A DNA stretch of 64,000 bases from Sphingobium sp. WTD-1 (GCF_030128825.1 NZ_CP119127.1:3534001-3598000); one strand, 5' to 3'. Shown: positions 52,789 through 61,553, counted from the stretch's first letter. Numbers and translations are program-made. The notes: generated from the sequence alone by a model not told the origin.

Positions 52789-52995
52789 TCAGCCCTTGGT
52801 GCCGACGGCGCGGCGATATTCGGTGACATGCGCGCCGCCCATGACCCCGGCATCGACCGTCTCGGCGTTGAGGATCGCCGGGTAGAGCGTCGCATGATAG
52901 GCGCGCAGCGCGGCCGGGTCCTGCGCGAGATGCGGCGGCACCGGAAGGTCGATGCCGTCATAGCGATAGGTTCGGGTGAGATGATCGATCTGCAT
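52789..52995 (-). CDS. PRTRC system protein C (ubiquitin-like)
   Basis: The 68-residue product (THLT-type start QIDHLTRTYRYDGIDLPVPP; ILNAETVDAGVMGGAHVTEY; ending RRAVGTKG) is the PRTRC protein C family, assigned to prokaryotic ubiquitin-like beta-grasp folds. It ends in a terminal glycine, as needed for E1-type activation. ATG 52995 has GGAGA upstream; the longer frame to 53055 is rejected. With A, B and ThiF it completes a ubiquitin-like set. Confidence 0.88.
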   Translation of the reverse strand: MQIDHLTRTYRYDGIDLPVPPHLAQDPAALRAYHATLYPAILNAETVDAGVMGGAHVTEYRRAVGTKG

Positions 52996-53048
52996 GACTG
53001 TCTCCGGGAGATAGAAGGAGAGATGGAGCGAGGTTTCCGCGCCGTAAT

Positions 53049-53480
53049 TCACCAAAGGCTGGCGGGCTCTTCGGGCTTGGCGTCGGCCGGCGGACTGCCG
53101 GAAGCGTGCGCGGTCGCGCCAGCGGCCACCGGTTTCGGCGTCGGTTTCGGTGTCGGTGTCGCCGCCTTGGCCTTCGCGGTCGCGGCAGCGCGAGCGGCTT
53201 CGGTAGCCTGCCGCTGCTCTTCCAGCTGGTCGGCAAGCGCCTTGCGCCCGGCGATGAGCTGGCCGAGTGCGCCGTCCTCGCCCCGCGCAAGTTCGGCATC
53301 GATCTCGGCGGCGCTCGCGGTGAGCGCGATCGGCCGGAGTTCACCGGCGTCGGGCTTGTGGCCGCCGCCTTCGATCATGCGCGGGATGATGGTGAGCGTG
53401 ACCATGCCCCCGGGCCCGGCGACAAGATCGCAACCGAGCGAATAGCGGGCGAGCAGCGGAAGCAGGCTGGTAATCAGCAT
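53049..53480 (-). CDS. PRTRC system protein E
   Basis: The 143-residue product shows a beta-rich N-terminus (GGMVTLTIIPRMIEG, LRPIALTASAAEIDAELARG), then a coiled coil (ADQLEEQRQATEAARAAATA) and a Pro/Ala/Lys-rich tail. This matches PRTRC protein E. ATG 53480 has AAGGA 10 nt upstream. The function is unknown. Confidence 0.85.
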   Translation of the reverse strand: MLITSLLPLLARYSLGCDLVAGPGGMVTLTIIPRMIEGGGHKPDAGELRPIALTASAAEIDAELARGEDGALGQLIAGRKALADQLEEQRQATEAARAAATAKAKAATPTPKPTPKPVAAGATAHASGSPPADAKPEEPASLW

Positions 53481-53514
53481 GGGGAGAAATCCTTCTGGAA
53501 GAGCGTGGGACCGT

Positions 53515-55260
53515 TCAGGCGGCAAGGTCCGTGATCGGAACCTCGCTAGCGCGTGCAACTGCCCGAGCAGGCGGTGGCCCATATGCGCCGTCGAGGGTCA
53601 TGGCGCTCGGCAGACGCCCTGCCCACTCGAAGCCGAGTGCGTGGAGCATGCCGGCGATGAGATCGGTCTTCTTCTGGCCGAGCAGTTTCGCGAACGCCTT
53701 CTCGCCGATGTGTGCGATCACCCCGCATTCGCGGGCGATGAACCTGAGTTCCTCTTTCGAGTAGCGTTCGAGGAAAGTCTTATCGACGTGCCAGGCGTCG
53801 CGCAGGTCGACGGCGAAGACTCGCGCCAGGTCGGCGACATGATCGAAACCGGCCACATCCTTCGCATAGGCCGCGCCGATAGCGGACAGCACTGTCGCGG
53901 CCTGTGGTTCCGGTAGCGCCTGGACCACGGCGATCTTCTCGCTGAAATCGAGATCGGGGAAGGACGCACCGACCAGCAGCCCGGCACGCCCGCGCAATGT
54001 CTCCGCCTTGATCTCCGGAAGCGTACCGGACATCGCGGCGACCAGGATCGTGGCCTGGGCATGGGCCGGATTAGCGGCGAGCGCGCGGGCGAGCGCGGTG
54101 CGCCAGGTCGCCTCGCGCAGTTCCCTGGTGCGGATCGCGATCGACCGGGCGGTGACGGGGGACTTCGGCGTGTCCGGCTTCCTGGCGCCAGTATCGATCG
54201 GCGCTGTCGGTTTTCGGGCATCATTCGCAGAAGATGCGGCCTGTTCATCCCGGAGATGAAGGAAGGGCGCGCCGCTGTCCCCGCTGTCGTCATCCACGAC
54301 ACCGTCTTCGTCACCATCGGCAGCGATATCCGGATCGTCGATGGCGTCGATCTCGTCCTCGGCCTGCTCAGCGCCGGTATCGTCGTCTGCGGAAACCTTC
54401 GCAGTCCGCGCAGCCTTTTCAGCGCATTCCTCCTGTTCGAAGCGGATCATTTCGGCGGTCTGGGTCTTGAGTTCGAAACACCCGGCATTGGTGCAATGCC
54501 CGTCCTCGATATGCGTCTCGAACAAGGCGCGCTGCGCTGCGGAGTTGAACGGGCAGGCAAGGCACTCGCCTTTATCGAAGCAGGCATGGGCGAGATCCTG
54601 GGTGACCCGGATCAGCAGGTCGCGGGTCTTCCCGACGTCAAGACCGGAGGCGAGGATCGTCTCGAGCGCCTTCTCCTGCTTGTCGGCGGGAACGGCGGCG
54701 AGCAGTTCGGCATGTCCCAGCTTGATCCGGCGCTGGTCGAGCGCGTGCTTGACCGGCTCGCAGAGGGCTGCGAGCGCGAGACGGCGATCGAGCTTGGTTT
54801 TCGACCACCCGAGCCGGCGAGCGGCTTCGCCGCGATCGTCCTGGCAGGCGGCAAGAACGCGGAGCGCCGCATCGGCCTGCTCGGTTTCCGAAGCGTCGTC
54901 GCGCACGTCGTTCTCGTCGATTGCCGCCTCGAGGGCCTCCTGGTCGGTCATCTCGCGGATGATGACGGGGACTTCGCCCTCGGGCCCGAAGGCTTCGAGC
55001 GCCGCGCGGTAGCGACGTCCCCCGGCGACAATGAGATAGCCCTCACCCGTCTCCTTGACGGGACGAACCAGTATCGGCTGGAGCATTCCGCGCAGCCGCA
55101 GCGATGCCACGAGCTCGTCATGCTTTCGGCTGTCGAAATAGCGGCGCGGATTATATCCGGCGCTGATGCTGGCGAGCGGCAGCGTCGTGGCGGGCGGGGG
55201 CGACGCGGCGATCAGCGCGGAGATTCCCGTGCCGAGGCGGCGGGTAGGTTGGCGGGTCAT
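53515..55260 (-). CDS. PRTRC ParB family protein
   Basis: The 581-residue protein has a ParB/Spo0J N-terminal domain (NPRRYFDSRKHDELVASLRL, LIVAGGRRYRAALEA), an HTH (RGEAARRLGWSKTKLDRRLA), and a Cys cluster CX5CX2C...CX4C (CFDKGECLAC; CTNAGC). An acidic linker and a long helical C-terminal domain follow. ParB proteins bind centromere-like sites and act as CTP switches; no ParA is present here. It overlaps the 71-aa gene by 4 nt and leads the PRTRC genes. Confidence 0.92.
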   Translation of the reverse strand: MTRQPTRRLGTGISALIAASPPPATTLPLASISAGYNPRRYFDSRKHDELVASLRLRGMLQPILVRPVKETGEGYLIVAGGRRYRAALEAFGPEGEVPVIIREMTDQEALEAAIDENDVRDDASETEQADAALRVLAACQDDRGEAARRLGWSKTKLDRRLALAALCEPVKHALDQRRIKLGHAELLAAVPADKQEKALETILASGLDVGKTRDLLIRVTQDLAHACFDKGECLACPFNSAAQRALFETHIEDGHCTNAGCFELKTQTAEMIRFEQEECAEKAARTAKVSADDDTGAEQAEDEIDAIDDPDIAADGDEDGVVDDDSGDSGAPFLHLRDEQAASSANDARKPTAPIDTGARKPDTPKSPVTARSIAIRTRELREATWRTALARALAANPAHAQATILVAAMSGTLPEIKAETLRGRAGLLVGASFPDLDFSEKIAVVQALPEPQAATVLSAIGAAYAKDVAGFDHVADLARVFAVDLRDAWHVDKTFLERYSKEELRFIARECGVIAHIGEKAFAKLLGQKKTDLIAGMLHALGFEWAGRLPSAMTLDGAYGPPPARAVARASEVPITDLAA

Positions 55261-55472
55261 GAGCCGGGCCGCAGGGTGGCGGTGCGGCTGAGCCCGGGAA
55301 TGCGCGGGTCGTCATAGACGCTGCTCACCGACATCTGCAGCGCCTGCTGGCGGGCGCTGAACCAGGTCGACGCGGTGACTATGTAGCTCTGGGTGGCATA
55401 ATGCTCGCCGTCGCTGAAGAAGGCGACGTCCACGGTGAAATCGGAAAGGGAAATATCGGACTGGGCACGCAT
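55257..55472 (-). CDS. Small protein upstream of PRTRC ParB (71 aa)
   Basis: The 71-residue product (SDFTVDVAFFSDGEHYATQS, TWFSARQQALQMSVSSVYD) is beta-strand-like, with no recognised family. It is translationally coupled to the ParB gene (ATGA overlap) and so probably belongs to the cassette. Confidence 0.6.
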   Translation of the reverse strand: MRAQSDISLSDFTVDVAFFSDGEHYATQSYIVTASTWFSARQQALQMSVSSVYDDPRIPGLSRTATLRPGS

Positions 55473-55556
55473 GGCCTCATCCTTTCATGAGCATAGCCGC
55501 CCCGGTCGAAGACCGGAGCGGGCGATGGAGGGAAAATTCGGATCGGGAACTGCGCC

Positions 55557-56753
55557 TCAGAGCGCCTGTTCGAGCAGCTTTCGGGCCTTGGCTTCGAGTT
55601 CGAGGCGGCTGTCCTGATGCGGCCTCGTGCGCGCAACGGCGGTGATGCCCTGCACGAAATCATAGACGCTCGTGGGCGGGTGCCCTTCCTCGGCGAGGAC
55701 CGTCTGGATGATCTTCGTCGTCTCGGTTTTCGAGAAGCCGCGCCGCCGCAGGAACGCGTCGCGGTCCTCGTCCTTGCGCGCGACGATACGTTCGCGCGCG
55801 GCGTTGATGCCGGTGATGAAGTGCTGCGGGGAGGAGTTCGCGAAGTGCTCGAGCGCCGGGGCGGCCTGGTGTGCGAAGCGGGCGCTGGCGAATTTCGAGT
55901 GGCGAATGTTCACTTCCTCGAAATTTTCCACGCCCCACAGGCACCTGTTCGCGCATACGCCGCGTAGATAGAATGTCGCGATGCCGAGGGTTTTGGAGCC
56001 GACCTCGGAATTCCAGGCATAAAATCCGCGAAAATAGAGGTCGGGATCGCCGTTCGGCAGTTTACCGGCCTCGATCGGATGGGTGTCGTCGACGAGAAAC
56101 ACGAAGACATCCCTGTCCGAAGCGTAGAGCGTGGTCGTCTCCTTCGTTATATCGACATAAGGGTTATAGCGCATGCTTCCCCAATCGATCGTTCCAGGAA
56201 CTTTCCACCGTGTATCGCCGACGCCATCCCCGGCGAATGCCATGATGGCCTGTATCAGTTCCCAGTCATACACCCTGCCATACTGACTTCCGGTCGCGGC
56301 CCGCAGTTCTGTTCGGCCATCGTCAGTCTGCAATATTTTGACCTGTTCGCCTCTGTGGGTGACAAGTCCGTGTTGTAGATTGATACCGGCAAGCGCCGCG
56401 GGCAGCTGGCGCAGGTAGGAGGCCGGGGCGCCGACGAGGCTCGCGACCTGGCCGAAGGACCAGTTGGTGGGTGTGAGTGGACGCTCGTCGCCCGGTGCGA
56501 TCAGCGTGAGCCGTTCGGGATCATCGCTTCTCGCCTCGACGCGGATCGCGCGGCTTTCGACGGTCCGGGTGGTCGAGCGATCGGCCCGGGCTCGCACGCT
56601 GTCGTAGAGGCTGGAGAGCGAGAGGAATTTCTCGTCGTCGGGCCGGGAGAACCATTCCGAGGATACGCGGCCACTGCGGCCGCCGCGCGAGACGTCGATG
56701 CGATAGGGAGCGGACACGGGGGGCGTGTCGGTCATGCGGGCTATGCTCGCCAT
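55557..56753 (-). CDS. DUF932 domain protein
   Basis: The 398-residue protein has the DUF932 (phage/plasmid-like, LGT_TIGR03299-like) core: LTPTNWSFGQVASLVGAPAS, GLVTHRGEQVKILQT, YGRVYDWELIQAIMAFAG, DVFVFLVDDTHPIEAG and GIATFYLRGVCANRCLWGVE. Function unknown; frequent near PRTRC genes on mobile elements. ATG 56753 has AAGGAG 9 nt upstream, better than 56762 or 56807. Confidence 0.87.
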   Translation of the reverse strand: MASIARMTDTPPVSAPYRIDVSRGGRSGRVSSEWFSRPDDEKFLSLSSLYDSVRARADRSTTRTVESRAIRVEARSDDPERLTLIAPGDERPLTPTNWSFGQVASLVGAPASYLRQLPAALAGINLQHGLVTHRGEQVKILQTDDGRTELRAATGSQYGRVYDWELIQAIMAFAGDGVGDTRWKVPGTIDWGSMRYNPYVDITKETTTLYASDRDVFVFLVDDTHPIEAGKLPNGDPDLYFRGFYAWNSEVGSKTLGIATFYLRGVCANRCLWGVENFEEVNIRHSKFASARFAHQAAPALEHFANSSPQHFITGINAARERIVARKDEDRDAFLRRRGFSKTETTKIIQTVLAEEGHPPTSVYDFVQGITAVARTRPHQDSRLELEAKARKLLEQAL

Positions 56754-56795
56754 GGAAACCATCTCCTTGAGCTTGAGGGTAACGGGACGATCCAC

Positions 56796-56836
56796 GTCTC
56801 CCGTCACCTTCCCGCACCCCCTTCCCCCCTTTCCGG
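56796..56836 (-). promoter_or_regulatory. GA-rich leader motif upstream of DUF932 gene
   Basis: Minus-strand purine block (GGAAAGGGGGGAAGGGGG) 43-83 nt before the start codon; the clearest of the six tracts. Confidence 0.45.
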
Positions 56837-56937
56837 ATCATGGGATCGCGCATTCCAAAGGGGCTGATTTGGCGCTAGGATAGCGGCCGCGTTCCAAATC
56901 CTCCTTCTGGCTCATCAATCGCCAGGAGGTCTGTGCA

Positions 56938-58713
56938 GTGACGACATTTGCTATATTGGCGCGGCTGACGCAGCTGATGCTATCGGCGCGCCTGGGTGCA
57001 AGGCAAAGCCTGGTCGAGGCCTTCGCCCTCGAAGCCCTCGTGATCGCGATGGGCGTTGCCGGACCCTACGCCCTCAAACTCCTGATCGACATGCTGGCAG
57101 ATCCTTCGGGATCGCTCCTGTATCTGTTCGTCACCGTGATGCTGTTCGTGGGATGCTGGGCGGGCGCATCGATCCTCGAGACCGCGAGGCTTTCCTGTAC
57201 CGCGAAAATGGTCGATGCGCTGGCGCGGCATTTCATCATCCGCGCGCTCGCTGCGGCCCTGCCCGAGATTACCGCGGCGCGCGACAGCCGCAGCGGCCGC
57301 GTTCCCGGCATGCTGGAGCGCCTGCCTTACAGCCTGACGCTGGTCGTCGAGGGTCTGATCTGGCGGCTCGGGCCGGTGATCCTCCAGGCCCTGGCCAGTC
57401 TCGTGGTGATCGCGGGCCTGATCCGGCCCCGTTATGTCCTGATCCTGGCGCTGACGCTGCTGGGTTTCCTTGCCGCGACCTGGCTCGGCGCCAGGCGTCA
57501 TCGCATTCATGCCGAGGCGACGAATGCGGCGGCATCGCATGTCTCGCGCACGATCGGCGATATCGTGCGCAATGCTCGCCGCGTGGTGCTGAACGGCGCG
57601 CTCGACCGCGAGCTGCTGCATACCGGCGCTGCCCTCGGCGCGAAGCGTCACGCGGCCGCCGGCATGTACCGTTCGCTCACGCTCATGGCGGCGCTGCAGT
57701 TCTGTGTGGTCGGGCTTGGTCTCGTGGCGCTGCTGTTGCTCGCCGCTCTCGATGTCGGCCGGGGGCGCATGAGTGCGGGCGATTTCGTCCTGCTCCAAAC
57801 GTACGCCTTCCGGCTGACCGTGCCGCTCAGTTCGCTCGGCTATATCCTCGCGCAGGCGGGGGTAGCCATTGCCAACATCCGCGACGTCCTGAACTTTGCG
57901 ACCATCGATGCAGAGAACAGCGCCCTGTCCCCTGGTCTTACAGCGTCGTCAGATCTTGTCGCCGAGAATGTGAGCTTCCACTATGGCGAGGGGATGTCCG
58001 GCGTGGCCGGGATATCTGTGCATGTGCCGGCTGGTTCTTTCGTCGCGATCGTTGGTCCCAACGGTTCGGGCAAGTCCACGCTCGCCCAGCTTCTCGCAGG
58101 TGTCCTTGAACCTTCATTCGGCACGATCACGATGGGCGGGACAGATATCGCGGCGATCCCCTGGGCGGATCGGCATCGCCATATCCTCTATGCGCCGCAG
58201 TTCATCGGCCTGTTCAACCGGTCGCTGCGCGAGAACATCCTCTATCCCCCGGCGAACCAGGCGATCGGCGATGTCGAGGAATTGCTGCACCTTTGGCGGT
58301 TTCATGAACCTGGCAGACCGATCGACTTCGAGATGGAACTGGGGGAACAGGGTGAGCGTCTTTCGGGAGGCCAGGTCCAGAAGCTGGAGCTCGCGCGGCT
58401 GGCAGGCGTGGACGTGCCGGTGCTGATCCTCGATGAAAGCACCTCCGCTCTCGATCCGCGCAGCGAGGCGAACGCGATCACGAAATTGCGGAGCAGAGCC
58501 GACGGGGCAACCACGCTCATCATGATCACGCATCGGTTGGCGACGGCGCAGGCCGCAGACCAGGTCCTGTTCATGGAGGGCGGACGCCTGGCAGGATGCG
58601 GTACGCATCGGGAGCTTATGGATCGTCACGGGTCATACCGGCAATTGTGGTTGGAGGAATGCTCGACGAAGTTACCTGATGATCAATGGCTGGATCAGAA
58701 AAGGCTGAGTTGA
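56938..58713 (+). CDS. ABC exporter, fused permease and ATPase
   Basis: The 591-residue half-transporter starts at GTG 56938 (AGGAGGT 8 nt upstream). About six transmembrane segments span residues 15-310. The ATPase has Walker A GPNGSGKST, Q-loop ILYAPQFIGLFN, signature LSGGQVQK, Walker B VPVLILDESTSALDP and switch MITHR. Dimers export lipids, peptides or drugs. It is divergent from DUF932 and overlaps the convergent methyltransferase-like gene by 19 nt. No substrate gene (peptide precursor or adaptor) is visible next to it. Confidence 0.85.
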   Translation: MTTFAILARLTQLMLSARLGARQSLVEAFALEALVIAMGVAGPYALKLLIDMLADPSGSLLYLFVTVMLFVGCWAGASILETARLSCTAKMVDALARHFIIRALAAALPEITAARDSRSGRVPGMLERLPYSLTLVVEGLIWRLGPVILQALASLVVIAGLIRPRYVLILALTLLGFLAATWLGARRHRIHAEATNAAASHVSRTIGDIVRNARRVVLNGALDRELLHTGAALGAKRHAAAGMYRSLTLMAALQFCVVGLGLVALLLLAALDVGRGRMSAGDFVLLQTYAFRLTVPLSSLGYILAQAGVAIANIRDVLNFATIDAENSALSPGLTASSDLVAENVSFHYGEGMSGVAGISVHVPAGSFVAIVGPNGSGKSTLAQLLAGVLEPSFGTITMGGTDIAAIPWADRHRHILYAPQFIGLFNRSLRENILYPPANQAIGDVEELLHLWRFHEPGRPIDFEMELGEQGERLSGGQVQKLELARLAGVDVPVLILDESTSALDPRSEANAITKLRSRADGATTLIMITHRLATAQAADQVLFMEGGRLAGCGTHRELMDRHGSYRQLWLEECSTKLPDDQWLDQKRLS

Positions 58714-59540
58714 CGCGGTAACGGCGATGGCTTGTTGTAGCCGGGTGCAGGTTCGGTCTCCTTGAACGAGCCGGCCGATTTCGCAGCCACAACAGGCGGG
58801 ATCGTTTCGATCGCGGTCTTGTCCTGGGGCGCTGACGCCAGCCGGGCGGTCCAACCGCCAAGGATATGGGCTGGTGTGAACCACTGCTCCCGAATCTCAC
58901 CGGAAAGCGCATTGCCGACGATCAGGCGCGCGGGAACGTGCAGCAGCGACAATTGCGCATAGGCCATATGGACCGCGCGGGGATCGATGTCGATCGCGGT
59001 CACATGGAGGTGGCGCTGATAATTGATGTCCTGGGCCCGCAGGGCGTCGGCAAGCGCGATGACCATGCTGCCGGACCCGCATGCCGGCTCCATGGCGGTA
59101 AGATGCCCTCGGGTTTCTATGGTTTCCCGACGGGTGGCGTTGTCACCGATCAGCATGTCCGCCATCGCCCTGCTGAGCGAATAGGGCGTGAAGAACTGGC
59201 CCTTCGCCTTGTTGTGCAGTTCGAGATCATGGAACAGCTGGCCGAGCACGTCGCTCATTCCCGTTTCCAGCGCCATGGCGAGTTCGGCCATGACCCGTGG
59301 GAAGCTTTCGACGACGTCGGCGCCGTAGCGCCCGACGATGTCGAGGTAACGGGCTTCGCGCCGCGCCCGCTGGCGCAGGTCGACGCTGTTGGCGATCGCG
59401 ATTGCCATCGCCTCCATGCAGTGCCCGAACACCGTGTAGATATCGTGGCGCGGCTGGCAGCGCTCGAGGAGCTTTCGCATGGCCTTGAGATGCGGGGCAT
59501 GGGCTGCGGACACATCCGAAGCAAACGATGAGGCGACCAT
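58695..59540 (-). CDS. N-6 DNA methylase-like protein with clamp-binding tail
   Basis: The 281-residue protein has a HsdM-like helical start, KAKGQFFTPYSLSRAMADML and SAM-binding motif I AMEPACGSGSMVIALAD (about 149-165), then TAIDIDPRAVHMAYAQLSLL. The catalytic NPP(F/Y) motif IV, expected after VPARLIVGNAL, is absent. The last five residues, QLSLF, match the consensus for binding the DNA-polymerase sliding clamp. Methylation activity is therefore doubtful. The ATG follows the previous stop by 3 nt. Confidence 0.8.
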   Translation of the reverse strand: MVASSFASDVSAAHAPHLKAMRKLLERCQPRHDIYTVFGHCMEAMAIAIANSVDLRQRARREARYLDIVGRYGADVVESFPRVMAELAMALETGMSDVLGQLFHDLELHNKAKGQFFTPYSLSRAMADMLIGDNATRRETIETRGHLTAMEPACGSGSMVIALADALRAQDINYQRHLHVTAIDIDPRAVHMAYAQLSLLHVPARLIVGNALSGEIREQWFTPAHILGGWTARLASAPQDKTAIETIPPVVAAKSAGSFKETEPAPGYNKPSPLPRQLSLF

Positions 59541-59543
59541 CGC

Positions 59544-60242
59544 TCAGGCCGCTGCTCGCCATTCGTACAGCAGATGGGCATCCGGGTCGTGATCCGAGCC
59601 GATGGAAATGCGCACCAGCTTGCCGTCGCAGGCGAAGGCAGCGGCGCGCGGGAAATCGAGATGGCTCCTGCCTTCGAGGATCAGATCGCCCGATCGTACC
59701 TTGGTGATCGTGCGCGTCGTTCCCAGCGATCGATGGCCCGCCGGCGCATCGATGAGTTTCAGACTGTCGCCCGCCTTCACCCGCTTCTTGAACGCGGCAA
59801 GCGACACCAGCGCTTCGACGGGATTTCTGGGACCGCGCCTTTTCGCGAGCGCCGCCCAGTAGGCCCGCCCGATCCGCGTTTCGCAGAAGAAGGAGCAACT
59901 GTGAAATCCCTGGAGCGCATTGGCGCACGTGAAACCGAACCGCTCCATCTGGTCGCGCACTTCGACGATGAACGCGTTCTGCCTATCGCGCTCGGTAAGG
60001 TCGGCAGGCGTATCGAGGATTTCGGCGGTGACCTTGCGGCCGCCCGCAAATTTGCTCGTACTGATCGCGATGCGCGTGAGGATGAACTGTTCGGCGAGAT
60101 GCCGGCCCATTCGTGACGCAAGGGAAGGCAGATCCTCGCCCGAGCGGTACAGATCGCCCTGGTACTGGAAATTGCCGCGTTCGTCGTAGTCGGTCTGGCT
60201 ATAGAGGCGCGTAGGCGCACCCGGCGCGGTGGCGTCGGTCAT
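59544..60242 (-). CDS. Accessory-element protein of unknown function (232 aa)
   Basis: The 232-residue protein (FILTRIAISTSKFAGGRKVT, CANALQGFHSCSFFCETRIG, LVSLAAFKKRVKAGDSLKLI) is soluble and mixed alpha/beta, with a cluster of cysteines in its centre. No family is recognised. It is translationally close to the methylase-like gene (3 nt), so the two probably act together. Confidence 0.65.
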   Translation of the reverse strand: MTDATAPGAPTRLYSQTDYDERGNFQYQGDLYRSGEDLPSLASRMGRHLAEQFILTRIAISTSKFAGGRKVTAEILDTPADLTERDRQNAFIVEVRDQMERFGFTCANALQGFHSCSFFCETRIGRAYWAALAKRRGPRNPVEALVSLAAFKKRVKAGDSLKLIDAPAGHRSLGTTRTITKVRSGDLILEGRSHLDFPRAAAFACDGKLVRISIGSDHDPDAHLLYEWRAAA

Positions 60243-60339
60243 GTGTCTATCCTTGGTTTTCGGAAGAAGGTCGCGACGGGACGCGGTGGCGTCTCGCCGA
60301 CCGCCGTTTCACGGCATGCAGATGCGGAAGGGATTAGGT

Positions 60340-60954
60340 TTAAATTGCCGCACCGGCCGAACTTTGCCGTGCGGCGATCCAGTCGAGATAGCCGAGACGG
60401 GTCTCGTCATTGGCAACTTCGGTTTTCCAGTCGGACACGGGATGGACCGGGTGATCGCTCCAGGGGTCGGCAGCGGGCTGCAGCGCCTTCGACAGTCCCT
60501 CGGCAGTCTCGCCGAATTCGATCCGATCGGCAAAGATGGCGCACCATCCACCGCCCGTATCCTCGGGCCCGGGACGCGAAGAACCATAGCTCCACGTAAA
60601 GCCGATCGGCGCTTCGCTCAGCGTCTGCGGGCAGCAGCGCTGGATCAGCGTCGCGATGGCGTCGGTTTGAAAATCGCTGTCACCATAGATCGACACCATG
60701 CAAGGATCTGCTCCGGTGACCCGGAGCTCGGCGCCGAACTGGGGAAACCGCGGATCATCGAAGATCGCCAGCAGGCCATTGAAAGGGTTGCCCAGTTCGA
60801 CCGGCGGGAAAGCCGCGAGGAATTCTGCGCTCGGGTCGCCCGGCGCCAGCTCGTTGTCGAGGTCAGCGGCATGCTGCCACGCCTCTTCGACCAGTGCGGC
60901 TTCCCGCGCTGTACAGGTGAATACGACCGAGCCCTGAACATGGTGATCAGCCAT
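60340..60954 (-). CDS. Accessory-element protein of unknown function (204 aa)
   Basis: ATG 60954 has GGAGA upstream. The product (VVFTCTAREAALVEEAWQHA, FPQFGAELRVTGADPCMVSI, GWCAIFADRIEFG) looks like a compact alpha/beta protein; no domain is recognised. It overlaps the upstream gene by 8 nt. Confidence 0.62.
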   Translation of the reverse strand: MADHHVQGSVVFTCTAREAALVEEAWQHAADLDNELAPGDPSAEFLAAFPPVELGNPFNGLLAIFDDPRFPQFGAELRVTGADPCMVSIYGDSDFQTDAIATLIQRCCPQTLSEAPIGFTWSYGSSRPGPEDTGGGWCAIFADRIEFGETAEGLSKALQPAADPWSDHPVHPVSDWKTEVANDETRLGYLDWIAARQSSAGAAI

Positions 60955-61432
60955 GGGGGATCTCCGAGATGACGACATCGATTGGCTCGTCGTCCACGAT
61001 CAGCAGGGGAGGCGGATTCCTGCGTGCGCGCTGGTAGTCCGCTTCGATCGCCTCCATGCTTCCCAGTTCCCGGATGCGCGCGATGGAGAAGATTTGCTCG
61101 TCTTCCTCGGTGGTCAGGACCAGCTGTGGCTCGCCGCTACCGGTGTAAACGATGCGAACCGACGGGAAGCTACCGGGAGAAGCGCCAGACCAGCGTACAT
61201 AGTGGAGACCGTGCCGGTGACAAATTGCCTCAATTTCTTCGAAACAGCCGTTGGCGACATCATGATCCATGAGCGCGAGCGGCTTACCGACCGGGATATC
61301 GTCGGGATCGAACGGCGTACCGTCCCAATCGACAGCCGGATTATCATTTCTGATCGCGTTGATCAGTTCGGGGTAGCAGGACCGGGCAAGTCTGCCGCCG
61401 ATCAGGATGTGCGCGGATACGCAGTTCGCCAT
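60947..61432 (-). CDS. Accessory-element protein of unknown function (161 aa)
   Basis: ATG 61432 has TGAGGTG upstream; ATG 61444 is the alternative. The product (VSAHILIGGRLARSCYPELI, PLALMDHDVANGCFEEIEAI, FSIARIRELGSMEAIEADYQ) is soluble and acidic, with no recognised family. It is the first gene of a four-gene leftward run ending with the methylase-like gene. Confidence 0.62.
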   Translation of the reverse strand: MANCVSAHILIGGRLARSCYPELINAIRNDNPAVDWDGTPFDPDDIPVGKPLALMDHDVANGCFEEIEAICHRHGLHYVRWSGASPGSFPSVRIVYTGSGEPQLVLTTEEDEQIFSIARIRELGSMEAIEADYQRARRNPPPLLIVDDEPIDVVISEIPHG

Positions 61433-61470
61433 GTTGCACCTCATGGAATAGCGAGACCTCGAGCTGGTCT

Positions 61471-61502
61471 TCTGCTCTACTCCTCTCCCTCCCCTTTCCG
61501 CG
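61471..61502 (-). promoter_or_regulatory. GA-rich leader motif upstream of the 161-aa gene
   Basis: Minus-strand purine block (GGAAAGGGGAGGGAGAGGAG) 39-70 nt before the start codon; IS1380 is inserted about 55 nt further upstream. Confidence 0.45.
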
Positions 61503-61553
61503 GACTGACGGACTTGTTTCCACGGACGACTTGCATGAGACGTGGGAACAGGC

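Noticed and set aside
53520..53545. Clamp-binding-like or other short motif at the ParB C-terminus
   Set aside because: The C-terminal residues do not match any known short linear motif; only the methylase-like protein has QLSLF.
54061..55317. Rightward 418-codon frame opposite PRTRC ParB
   Set aside because: No family resemblance; the ParB motifs are unmistakable on the other strand.
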